Shown here piece by piece: positions 1-5,171 of a stretch of DNA of 5,171 nt. Every line of letters starts with the position of its first letter. Position 1 is the stretch's first letter. Source of the stretch: SIG480 sp045614365 (GTDB taxonomy: Bacteria > Bacillota > Clostridia > Oscillospirales > JAAYXM01); NCBI GenBank assembly GCA_045614365.1, contig JAZLCV010000061.1, forward strand, positions 1 through 5,171, written 5' to 3'. A program made the position numbers and the translations under genes. The notes beneath the pieces were generated by a model. It made no database searches and was not told where the DNA came from. It saw only the letters and a program-made list of their open reading frames with translations.

Positions 1-588
1 CACCGAAATATCTTCTGTAAGGTTTCTGTTCACGTATTCAATAACCGCGCGTATCTGCTCCGTTTTTTGCGCAGGAGTTATATACAGCTTGGCATCAAAA
101 AGTTTCTTGAGCTCCGCAAGAATTGCTATAAGCGTCACTCTGGTATTAAGCGCTCTCTCATATTTATCCGGATTTTTCTCGTTAAGCCGGGCAAACATCT
201 CATAAATCCCTGTCGGTGCGACAACCGACCGGTCGTACACGTTACACTGCCCGAGCGGACGGTCAAAAAAAGGAGACAGCAAGCGGCGCTTAGGATCTAT
301 CGCCTCAACCTCCGACACGGAAAAATGATGAGACATCCGGTCATACGGCTCATTTCCCGTAAGGTCCGCCTTATGGGATTCTCCGGGACGCATAAGAAAA
401 ATTTTTCCGTGTTCAAACCGGTGCCTTGCACCCTCGGTTATATAATATCCGTCACCACGGAAAACGCAGAATATCTCGCATTGTTCGTGAACATGCATCC
501 AGTGCGGAGTAAAGGGCGGATATGACACTGAACCGCCGTAGGATGGGAATTTTCCGCCTATTGCAGATGTTTTTTTGTGTTGTGGCAT
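1..588 (-). CDS. AraC-family transcriptional regulator with N-terminal cupin domain (partial, C-terminus off window)
   Basis: Reading the minus strand from the ATG at 588-586 gives an uninterrupted 196-codon frame that reaches base 1, so the gene is cut by the window edge. Residues about 20-90 look like the AraC-type cupin sensor: HxHxxxE (H32, H34, E38) followed by a glycine-rich turn and a PGExH motif at 68-72 (H72). This is the fold that binds sugars or other small effectors in this family. Residues about 120-170 form the helical linker, and 177-196 (TEQIRAVIEYVNRNLTEDIS) match the first helix of the AraC HTH domain; the two recognition helices lie outside. Full-length relatives are usually about 280-300 residues. 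The start is supported by GGAGGTGA at 601-594, five bases before the ATG. The gene is transcribed away from the acyltransferase and sugar operon, which is the usual position for a local regulator. The effector is unknown; control of the neighbouring genes is an inference. Confidence 0.88.
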   Translation of the reverse strand, partial: MPQHKKTSAIGGKFPSYGGSVSYPPFTPHWMHVHEQCEIFCVFRGDGYYITEGARHRFEHGKIFLMRPGESHKADLTGNEPYDRMSHHFSVSEVEAIDPKRRLLSPFFDRPLGQCNVYDRSVVAPTGIYEMFARLNEKNPDKYERALNTRVTLIAILAELKKLFDAKLYITPAQKTEQIRAVIEYVNRNLTEDISV

Positions 589-611
589 GCGGCTCACCTC
601 CATATGTTGAT

Positions 612-640
612 ATTATACATCAAAGTGAAACGATTTGCAA
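612..640 (-). promoter_or_regulatory. SigA-type promoter of the AraC-family regulator
   Basis: On the minus strand there is a -35 box TTGCAA (640-635), a 17-bp spacer, and a perfect -10 box TATAAT (617-612). Transcription should begin near 605, which leaves only about 16 untranslated bases, with the Shine-Dalgarno at 601-594 almost at the 5' end. The -35 box lies inside direct-repeat copy A (622-640), so a protein bound there would compete with RNA polymerase, which suggests autorepression. No RNA data are available to confirm the start point. Confidence 0.75.
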
Positions 641-663
641 TATAAAAGTGCAATTATATGCTA
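622..663 (+). repeat. Imperfect 19-bp direct repeat, candidate AraC-family operator
   Basis: Copy A (622-640) and copy B (645-663) share the pattern AAAGTGnAAnnATnTGCnA, with 14 of 19 positions identical and a 23-bp offset, a little over two helical turns. A third AAAGTG (673-678) follows without the rest of the motif. Two direct, same-face half-sites are what dimeric AraC/XylS proteins commonly bind. Copy A covers the -35 box of the minus-strand promoter, and the third AAAGTG lies in the spacer of the plus-strand promoter. Assignment to this regulator is inference; the region is AT-rich, which raises the chance level. Confidence 0.45.
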
Positions 664-692
664 TTGACTTGCAAAGTGTATTATTGTAAAAT
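664..692 (+). promoter_or_regulatory. SigA-type promoter of the acyltransferase gene
   Basis: TTGACT (664-669), a 17-bp spacer and TAAAAT (687-692) form a near-consensus promoter. The predicted start is near 699, about 24 bases before the ATG at 723. It diverges from the regulator promoter, with the two -35 boxes 23 bp apart, so one bound protein could affect both directions. This promoter could also feed the downstream sugar operon, because no terminator is visible after the acyltransferase gene. Confidence 0.7.
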
Positions 693-722
693 TAACGTAT
701 CATACTGGAAAATGGTGATATT

Positions 723-1910
723 ATGACTCTTGAAGCAATGTGCCACGAGCTCGGGATTTCGAAAAAACCCGAAAGCTTTGGTACAATTTATGAGAAAATC
801 AGAAACAACTATGAGACTTATGCAACACTCATACTTTCTGATGAATACATAATCAAAACTCTTTCAGACTGTTTTGCACTTGCTTCTTTTACGCAGGAAA
901 TTCTCGCATCCGCAGCTGAGGTAAGAAAAAATCCTGCCTTGCGTCTGCTAGTCTGCATTATGGCAGAGTGGATACGCCATGGTGCGGAAGATATCGCAGA
1001 TTACGAAGCACCACATGGAAAAGGTACGGCATTTGATTTTCTGCATCTCTTCCCGATGATTCCGACAATGCCGGATACCGTGGCACATCTTCGTGAAAGA
1101 AATGTTCCCGAAGATATAATTATAGCAACTATGCAGGAATATGACTTCTGCGTAGATAAGCTTCTGCGCAACACCGGTCGCCCTGCCTTTGACAAAGGAA
1201 GACTTAACTGGATGCGCCGGGTAGCCAAAAATGAAATGATAAGAATCGGCAGATTTAAATACGATTTGCCCGCAAAAAGGGTTTCCGATATCCGTGCATA
1301 CAAAAACAGCGCCGGCGATATCTGCGTACTTGCAGACAAAGTTGATGTTCACCACAGCGGTAAGGTCCTCGGTTCTGCGGGGTGCGAGGATACAACAGGC
1401 AGTTTCCGTGCCGAAATCGAAGAAACCGAAGACAAAATCATCGGTTATCCGATAGTTGACGGACTTATTACGAATAAAAAATGTGAGCTTGAAAAATCGG
1501 AATGGTCGCTCTGCCTTTCAGACGATGATAACGTAGTTTTCGTTCACATTCCTCCAAGAGAGAGCTTTGACGTCGCCGCTATGGAAAGCTCATATGCGCG
1601 CGCAAGAGAAATCCTTACAAAGCACTATCCTGACCGCCCTTACGCCGCTTTCTTCTGCCGCTCGTGGCTTATGTCCCGCGATTTGCGAAAGGTATTAAAG
1701 CCGACATCAAATATCCTTGCATTTCAAAACAAGTACATACATTATCCGTGTCTGTGCAACGGCACTCAGGTATTTAACAACGTCTTTCCGAAAATTGGTA
1801 TTCCGGCAGACTATAACGACCTTCCCGAAGAAACCAGCCTTCAGAGAAACGTAAAAAATCTGCATATCAACGGTGGACATATTCTCAACGACTGCGGATT
1901 TTTCTTTTAA
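723..1910 (+). CDS. Acyltransferase domain protein (NAT_N + GNAT_C type)
   Basis: This 395-residue protein resembles the two-domain acyltransferases of Firmicutes and Actinobacteria known in Pfam as NAT_N and GNAT_C; I recognise it by motif, not by a search. The N-terminal half (about 1-170) is helical. The C-terminal GNAT-like half begins at RIGRFKYDLP (174-183) and carries the family signatures VHIP (274-277), a helix around 286-300, FFCRSWLMSRDLRKVL (310-325), TSNILAFQNKY (328-338) and the closing LQRNVKNLHINGGHIL (373-388). Such enzymes are expected to move an acyl group from acyl-CoA or a carrier to an acceptor; neither substrate is known here. No signal peptide or membrane segment is seen, so it is probably cytoplasmic. 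GGTGA at 714-718, four bases before the ATG, is a modest ribosome site. Half of its 24 arginines (12) use AGA, AGG, CGA or CGG, unlike the downstream operon. It ends 91 bp before that operon, with no terminator between. Confidence 0.7.
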   Translation: MTLEAMCHELGISKKPESFGTIYEKIRNNYETYATLILSDEYIIKTLSDCFALASFTQEILASAAEVRKNPALRLLVCIMAEWIRHGAEDIADYEAPHGKGTAFDFLHLFPMIPTMPDTVAHLRERNVPEDIIIATMQEYDFCVDKLLRNTGRPAFDKGRLNWMRRVAKNEMIRIGRFKYDLPAKRVSDIRAYKNSAGDICVLADKVDVHHSGKVLGSAGCEDTTGSFRAEIEETEDKIIGYPIVDGLITNKKCELEKSEWSLCLSDDDNVVFVHIPPRESFDVAAMESSYARAREILTKHYPDRPYAAFFCRSWLMSRDLRKVLKPTSNILAFQNKYIHYPCLCNGTQVFNNVFPKIGIPADYNDLPEETSLQRNVKNLHINGGHILNDCGFFF

Positions 1911-1940
1911 ATAAGAATTTACCTTGGAAAAACCCCCGCA

Positions 1941-1971
1941 TTAAGTTACAATAAAAAATAATTTTTATAAT
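1941..1971 (+). promoter_or_regulatory. Probable promoter of the sugar isomerase/oxidoreductase operon
   Basis: A perfect TATAAT lies at 1966-1971, placing the start near 1978, about 24 bases before the ATG at 2002. The -35 is weak: TTAAGT (1941-1946) at a 19-bp spacing is the best candidate, and TTACAA (1946-1951) is too close at 14 bp. A poor -35 beside a perfect -10 is typical of promoters that need an activator, which would suit the AraC-family protein upstream, but that is inference. An AT-rich inverted repeat (1951-1957 with 1962-1968) overlaps the -10. Confidence 0.5.
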
Positions 1972-1986
1972 ACACATTACAATGAA
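1946..1986 (+). repeat. Direct repeat TTACAATRAA flanking the operon -10 box
   Basis: TTACAATAAA (1946-1955) and TTACAATGAA (1977-1986) match at 9 of 10 bases and are offset by 31 bp, close to three helical turns, one on each side of the -10 box. A further TTACAATAA is found on the minus strand at 689-681, over the acyltransferase -10 box. The heptamer TTACAAT also occurs at 4968-4974 near the promoter of an unrelated gene, so chance in AT-rich intergenic DNA is a real alternative. Confidence 0.3.
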
Positions 1987-2001
1987 TGAGGAGAGAGAAA
2001 A

Positions 2002-2835
2002 ATGAGTATTTTTAAACTTTGCGCTTTCGCAGACGAGGCGGATCCCACAGTAAGCGGTCAGATTGATGCGCTTCACGGCAACGATATCGAGCTTATCGAG
2101 CTTCGTGGCGTTGACGGTAAGAATGTAACAGAGCTTACCTGCGATGAAATGCGTGAGCTTCGCAACCGCCTTGACGGCGAGGGTATCAAGGTCTGGTCAA
2201 TCGGTTCACCGATAGGCAAGATTGACATCAACGGCGATTTTGATGCACACGTTGAGCTTTTCCGCCACACGCTTGAGCTTGCAAACATCGCAGGCGCAGG
2301 AAAGCTCCGTATGTTCAGCTTCTTTATGAATCCTGAAGATGCTCCGAAATACAAAAATAAGGTTATTGAGCAGCTCGGTGTTTTGGTCGATGTTGCAAAG
2401 GACAGCGGAGTCACCCTCTGCCACGAAAACGAAAAGGATATCTATGGTGATATTGCATCACGCTGCGTTGATATTCACAAAGCTCTTCCTGAGCTTCGCG
2501 CAGTTTACGACCCGGCGAACTTCGTACAGTGCGGTCAGGATACCCTTGAAGCATGGGATCTTCTTGCACCGTATATCGACTATATGCATATGAAAGATGC
2601 CGGCACAGATAAGGTTATTGTTCCGGCAGGTAAAGGCGCAGGAAACGTTCCGAAGCTTTTAGAGAACTATGCAGCAATCGGTGGCGGAGTTATCACTCTT
2701 GAGCCGCATCTCTATACATTCGTCGGTCTTGCAGGACTCGAGCGCGACGGCGCAACTTCTGTCATCGGAAATAACTATTCGACAAAGCGCGAAGCCTTTG
2801 ATGCAGGTGTTAATGCACTTAAAGCTCTTATATAA
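2002..2835 (+). CDS. Sugar phosphate isomerase/epimerase, AP_endonuc_2 TIM barrel, complete metal site
   Basis: The 277-residue product is a xylose-isomerase-like TIM barrel (AP_endonuc_2, PF01261). The four metal ligands typical of this superfamily are visible in order at strand ends: E142 in CHENEKD, D170 in YDPANF, H196 in MHMKDA and E234 in LEPHL. Relatives use a divalent metal to isomerise or epimerise keto-sugars, dehydrate inososes or act on 3-keto-sugars; the specific reaction cannot be assigned. Length is normal for the family. GAGGAG at 1988-1993, eight bases before the ATG, fixes the start. The protein has no export signal and is cytoplasmic. It is first in a tight operon, 34 bp before a second, divergent barrel, and its arginines all use CGC or CGT (10 of 10), suggesting good expression. 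A tagatose/psicose 3-epimerase-like role or a 3-keto-glycoside role are both possible. Confidence 0.85.
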   Translation: MSIFKLCAFADEADPTVSGQIDALHGNDIELIELRGVDGKNVTELTCDEMRELRNRLDGEGIKVWSIGSPIGKIDINGDFDAHVELFRHTLELANIAGAGKLRMFSFFMNPEDAPKYKNKVIEQLGVLVDVAKDSGVTLCHENEKDIYGDIASRCVDIHKALPELRAVYDPANFVQCGQDTLEAWDLLAPYIDYMHMKDAGTDKVIVPAGKGAGNVPKLLENYAAIGGGVITLEPHLYTFVGLAGLERDGATSVIGNNYSTKREAFDAGVNALKALI

Positions 2836-2869
2836 AACATATTTAATTACATAAAAGGAGAGAAATATC

Positions 2870-3655
2870 ATGCAGATCGGTGCACAGCTTTACACAGCAC
2901 ACAACCATACCAAAACACTTGAAGATTTTTCCGCAACACTTAAAAAGGTAGCAGATATCGGATACCGCTCCGTTCAGGTTTCCGGAACATGCGCATACGA
3001 TCCGGAGTGGCTCCGCGACGAGCTTGCAAAGAACAACCTCGTTTGCGCAATGACTCACATTGCGCCCAGTCGTATCATTGATGAGACAGAAGATGTTGTC
3101 CGTCAGCACGCTGTTTTCGGATGTAAGCACATCGGTATCGGCGGCATGCCGGGAGATATGCGCGGAACTCTTGAAGGATACAATGAATTTAAGAAGATTT
3201 TTCTTCCCGCAGCAGAGAAAATGCGTGATCTTGGCGCAAAACTTCTCTACCACAACCACTGGTTTGAATTTGACAAATTAGAGGGCAAGGACGTTATTGA
3301 ACGTATCCTTGAGGACTTCCCGGAGGATAGCATCGACTTTACTCTCGACCTTGGCTGGGCAGCATATGCCAACAAGGATGTTGTTGCGCTTATAGATATG
3401 CTCAAAGGACGCCTCTCCCGTATCCACCTCAAGGATTTTGCAGACAAGCCGGCAGACGGAAGTATAGAGACCGCTGCTTATCTCCGCCCGATTTTCGAGG
3501 GCAAGCTCCCGTATGAGGACTACATCAACGCCCTTTCAAAGGTTGGTTGTGAATATATGCTTGTCGAGCAGGATTGGTGCTACGACGAGGATGAGTTTGA
3601 CTGCCTTAAGAGAAGCTTTGAGAACGTAACAAAGCGTTTTCCAAACGTAAAGTAA
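2870..3655 (+). CDS. Sugar phosphate isomerase/epimerase, AP_endonuc_2 TIM barrel, YHNH variant
   Basis: The 261-residue product is a second AP_endonuc_2 barrel that is clearly not a recent copy of its neighbour. It starts with IGAQLYTAHNH (3-13), a typical first strand, and carries YHNHWFEF (127-134), DLGW (160-163), RIHLKDF (184-190) and VEQDW (232-236). D160, H186 and E233 correspond to three of the metal ligands. The usual first ligand, a glutamate two residues after the Tyr/Cys of that strand (E142 in the upstream protein), aligns with N129, so the metal site differs; H128, H130 or E133 may compensate. Barrels with a YHNH motif are a common subgroup annotated only as sugar isomerases. 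AGGAGAG at 2856-2862, seven bases before the ATG, supports the start. It sits between the first barrel and the oxidoreductase, with gaps of 34 and 32 bp, so the three are probably co-translated for one pathway. Substrate unknown. Confidence 0.85.
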   Translation: MQIGAQLYTAHNHTKTLEDFSATLKKVADIGYRSVQVSGTCAYDPEWLRDELAKNNLVCAMTHIAPSRIIDETEDVVRQHAVFGCKHIGIGGMPGDMRGTLEGYNEFKKIFLPAAEKMRDLGAKLLYHNHWFEFDKLEGKDVIERILEDFPEDSIDFTLDLGWAAYANKDVVALIDMLKGRLSRIHLKDFADKPADGSIETAAYLRPIFEGKLPYEDYINALSKVGCEYMLVEQDWCYDEDEFDCLKRSFENVTKRFPNVK

Positions 3656-3687
3656 AAATCTTTATATAAAAAAAGGAGAAAAAGAAA

Positions 3688-4854
3688 ATGGATAAGGTAA
3701 GACTTGGTATTATCGGTTTCGGTGCAATGGGCAAGCCTGTTGCAAAATGGCTCATCGATGAAAAGCAGAGCCCTGAAATCAATGTAACCGCAATTTGCGA
3801 CTTTGCTGAAAAAGCTCTTAATTCCGCAAAGGAAACATACAAGGACACAGAAATCAAGTTCTTTGACGATGCAGAAGCAATGATGGATTCCGGTGAGATT
3901 GATGCTGTCTACATCGCAGTTCCGCACTATGACCATCCGGTTCTTGCAATAAAGGCATTCAAGCGTGGTCTCCACGTTATGCTCGAAAAGCCGGCAGGTG
4001 TTTACACAAAGGCTGTCCGCGAAATGAACGCAGAAGCGGAAAAGGCAGGCGTTAAGTTCGGAATGATGTTCCAGAGCCGCACAAGCCCGCTCTACCAAAA
4101 GGCAAAGGAAATCCTTTCTTCCGGTAAGATGGGACAGATCAGAAGCGTAAACTGGCTCATCACAACATGGTTCCGTTCACAGAAGTATTATGATTCCGGT
4201 GCATGGCGTGCAACATGGGCAGGCGAAGGCGGCGGTGTTCTCCTCAACCAGTGCCCGGATCAGCTCGACCTTCTCCAGTGGCTCTGCGGTATGCCGGAGG
4301 AAATCTCCGCAAAGTGCTCTGTTGCTCAGTGGCACGATGTTGAAATTGAAGACGATGTTATCGCAACATTCAAATACAAGAACGGTGCAATGGGTAGCTT
4401 TATCACTTCAACAGGTATTTATCCGGGAACAAACCGTCTTGAAATCGCTCTTGATAAGGGCGCTGTCATTATCGAAAACGGAAAGCTTACAGTTAAAGAG
4501 CTTAATGTTGACCTTTCTACATACACAGGCAAAGAAGAGGGATATCTCTTTGCAACTCCGAATGTTACAACAGTAAACTATGAGTTCCCGCAGGTCAAAA
4601 CTGCAGGCCACGCACTTATGCTCAGCGCATTTGCAAGCGCAATTATCCGCGGCACAGACCTTATCGCAGGTGCTCAGGATGGCTTAAACGAGCTTACTCT
4701 CTCCAATGCAATGTATCTCTCTGCATGGACCGATTCCACAATCAAGCTTCCGATGGACGAGGATCTCTTCTACGAAAAGCTTAAGGCTCTTCAGGCAACC
4801 TCAAAGCACAAGGTTGCAGAGGGCGAAGCAATTGATGCTTCAAGCATTTTCTAA
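3688..4854 (+). CDS. Gfo/Idh/MocA-family NAD(P)-dependent oxidoreductase
   Basis: This 388-residue protein has the two-domain plan of the family. The N-terminal Rossmann fold starts at residue 4 with the dinucleotide motif GFGAMG (10-15); VPHYDH (78-83) follows, and MLEKPAG (98-104) holds the family lysine K101. The C-terminal alpha/beta domain begins near 125 and contains GGGVLLNQCPDQLDLLQWL (181-199), then HDVEIEDDV (216-224) and STGIYPGTNRLEI (241-253). Members oxidise a sugar or inositol hydroxyl to a ketone, or reduce it, in the cytoplasm. D40 near the end of the second strand (ICDF) could favour NAD over NADP. In the active-site segment the usual D-x-x-x-H is N187...D191 here, which is unusual (see findings). 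AGGAGA at 3674-3679, eight bases before the ATG, sets the start. It is the last gene of the operon, 47 bp before a strong terminator. Substrate is unknown; the paired barrels suggest a keto-sugar intermediate. Confidence 0.9.
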   Translation: MDKVRLGIIGFGAMGKPVAKWLIDEKQSPEINVTAICDFAEKALNSAKETYKDTEIKFFDDAEAMMDSGEIDAVYIAVPHYDHPVLAIKAFKRGLHVMLEKPAGVYTKAVREMNAEAEKAGVKFGMMFQSRTSPLYQKAKEILSSGKMGQIRSVNWLITTWFRSQKYYDSGAWRATWAGEGGGVLLNQCPDQLDLLQWLCGMPEEISAKCSVAQWHDVEIEDDVIATFKYKNGAMGSFITSTGIYPGTNRLEIALDKGAVIIENGKLTVKELNVDLSTYTGKEEGYLFATPNVTTVNYEFPQVKTAGHALMLSAFASAIIRGTDLIAGAQDGLNELTLSNAMYLSAWTDSTIKLPMDEDLFYEKLKALQATSKHKVAEGEAIDASSIF

Positions 4855-4900
4855 TCCAAATCGGATAATTTTAATAAGCTTTCTCATCATTCACCATAAG

Positions 4901-4945
4901 AAGAGGGCGTGCGGATTTCTTCCGTGCGCTCTCTTCGTATTTTTT
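4901..4945 (+). terminator. Intrinsic terminator of the sugar operon
   Basis: AAGAGGGCGTGCGGA (4901-4915) pairs with TCCGTGCGCTCTCTT (4921-4935) along all 15 positions, three of them G-U, around a five-base loop TTTCT. The stem can continue four more pairs outward past one mismatch. A six-T run (4940-4945) follows. No matching T tract lies on the minus-strand side, so it acts for plus-strand transcription only. It separates the operon from the DUF436 gene. Confidence 0.9.
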
Positions 4946-4978
4946 GATGGAATTTCATTGATAAGGCTTACAATTCTC

Positions 4979-5007
4979 TTGAAAACATTCTTTCTATGTG
5001 GTACAAT
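4979..5007 (+). promoter_or_regulatory. SigA-type promoter of the DUF436 gene
   Basis: TTGAAA (4979-4984), a 17-bp spacer and TACAAT (5002-5007) make a good promoter. The start should fall near 5014, about 19 bases before the ATG at 5033, directly followed by AAGGAGAT at 5016-5023. With the terminator just upstream, this marks an independent transcription unit. Confidence 0.75.
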
Positions 5008-5032
5008 ATTGTCGTAAGGAGATGTATCACAA

Positions 5033-5171
5033 ATGTATGAAGATGTAAAGAGCGCTCTGCACACTGCGGCGCAGGAGCTTATCGAAAATGCGGGGCTTTC
5101 CCGCGGAGATATTGTAGCTGTTGGCTGTTCCACCAGCGAGGTTATGGGTGAAAAGATTGGCACATCAAGCG
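5033..5171 (+). CDS. DUF436 / UPF0340 (YwlG-like, TIGR01440) protein, N-terminal part
   Basis: The first 46 codons of a gene are seen before the window ends. After an amphipathic N-terminal helix (about 2-20) comes DIVAVGCSTSEVMGEKIGTS (26-45), the signature GCSTSEVxGxxIGxxS of the DUF436 family, to which B. subtilis YwlG belongs. Full members are roughly 180-190 residues and their role is not established; the conserved Cys32 and the Ser/Thr-rich loop are the recognisable part. The ATG at 5033 is chosen because AAGGAGAT (5016-5023) ends nine bases before it and the family motif is in this frame; the ATG at 5022 overlaps the ribosome site and is out of frame. It has its own promoter and is probably unrelated to the sugar operon. 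Confidence 0.85.
   Translation, partial: MYEDVKSALHTAAQELIENAGLSRGDIVAVGCSTSEVMGEKIGTSS

Noticed and set aside
67..525. Open frame of 152 codons on the plus strand
   Set aside because: It is antisense to the AraC-family gene; the minus-strand frame has recognisable cupin and HTH motifs, whereas this one is Arg/Lys-rich with no motif and no ribosome site.
948..1355. Minus-strand open frames inside the acyltransferase gene
   Set aside because: Antisense to a gene with family motifs; no ribosome site and no recognisable domain.
1951..1968. AT-rich inverted repeat ATAAAAA/TTTTTAT as a terminator for the acyltransferase gene
   Set aside because: The stem is only A-T pairs and would be too weak, no T tract follows, and it overlaps the -10 box; at most it is a weak operator or chance.
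3580..4098. Open frame of 172 codons on the minus strand
   Set aside because: It crosses the end of the second barrel and the start of the oxidoreductase on the opposite strand, has a Cys/Phe-rich composition typical of an antisense frame, and no Shine-Dalgarno or motif.
2002..4854. Direct assignment as an inositol (iol) or C-glycoside deglycosidase (dgp/dfg) operon
   Set aside because: The superfamilies fit, but IolB/IolC/IolD or the small DgpB-type subunit are not in the window and the active-site residues do not allow a specific naming.
4706..5017. Plus-strand open frame running from the oxidoreductase end through the terminator
   Set aside because: It begins inside the oxidoreductase gene in another frame and crosses the intrinsic terminator and the DUF436 promoter, so it cannot be a sensible gene.
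5022..5024. ATG at 5022 as an alternative start of the last gene
   Set aside because: It lies within the ribosome-binding site and in a different frame from the DUF436 signature.
4891..5163. Minus-strand open frame of 90 codons
   Set aside because: It is antisense to the terminator, promoter and start of the DUF436 gene, whose GCSTSEV motif identifies the true strand.
1..5171. tRNA, rRNA, CRISPR, insertion sequence or phage attachment features
   Set aside because: Looked for on both strands; no regularly spaced repeats, transposase motifs, terminal inverted repeats or tRNA-like cloverleaf were recognised by eye.

Overview
The window looks like a chromosomal segment of a low-to-moderate GC Firmicute, most likely a gut-type Clostridia member (Oscillospirales/Lachnospirales-like). 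The reasons are strong AGGAG-type Shine-Dalgarno sites in front of the genes, canonical SigA promoters with 17-bp spacers, an intrinsic terminator with a T tract, and protein families typical of that group. This taxonomic guess is an inference from style, not from a marker gene.

Layout: (1) 1-588, minus strand: the N-terminal 196 residues of an AraC-family regulator with a cupin sensor domain; its DNA-binding domain runs off the left edge. (2) 589-722: a compact divergent control region with one good promoter in each direction and three AAAGTG elements, two of them inside an imperfect 19-bp direct repeat. (3) 723-1910, plus: a GNAT-like acyltransferase of the NAT_N/GNAT_C type, substrate unknown. 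(4) 1911-2001: a 91-bp gap with a perfect TATAAT box and short direct repeats. (5) 2002-4854, plus: a tight three-gene operon (gaps of 34 and 32 bp) of two different sugar isomerase/epimerase TIM barrels (AP_endonuc_2 superfamily) and a Gfo/Idh/MocA NAD(P)-dependent oxidoreductase. (6) 4901-4945: a strong intrinsic terminator closing the operon. (7) 4979-5171, plus: an unrelated transcription unit, with a clear promoter and the first 46 residues of a DUF436/UPF0340 (YwlG-like, TIGR01440) protein cut by the right edge.

How the genes may work together: an oxidoreductase of the Gfo/Idh/MocA family next to AP_endonuc_2 barrels is the recurring core of redox-assisted sugar chemistry, such as inositol catabolism (IolG with IolE/IolI), the YcjS/YcjR 3-keto-glucoside pathway and 3-keto-dependent cleavage of O- or C-glycosides. 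A cupin-type AraC regulator next door fits local control by a sugar or glycoside. The exact substrate cannot be read from the sequence, and no transporter or glycoside hydrolase is in the window. The most noteworthy details are the unusual residues in the active-site motif of the oxidoreductase (N187 and D191 where Asp and His are expected) and the loss of the first metal-ligand glutamate in the second barrel. I did not find a clear previously undescribed system; this is best described as a sugar-processing locus of uncharacterised specificity.
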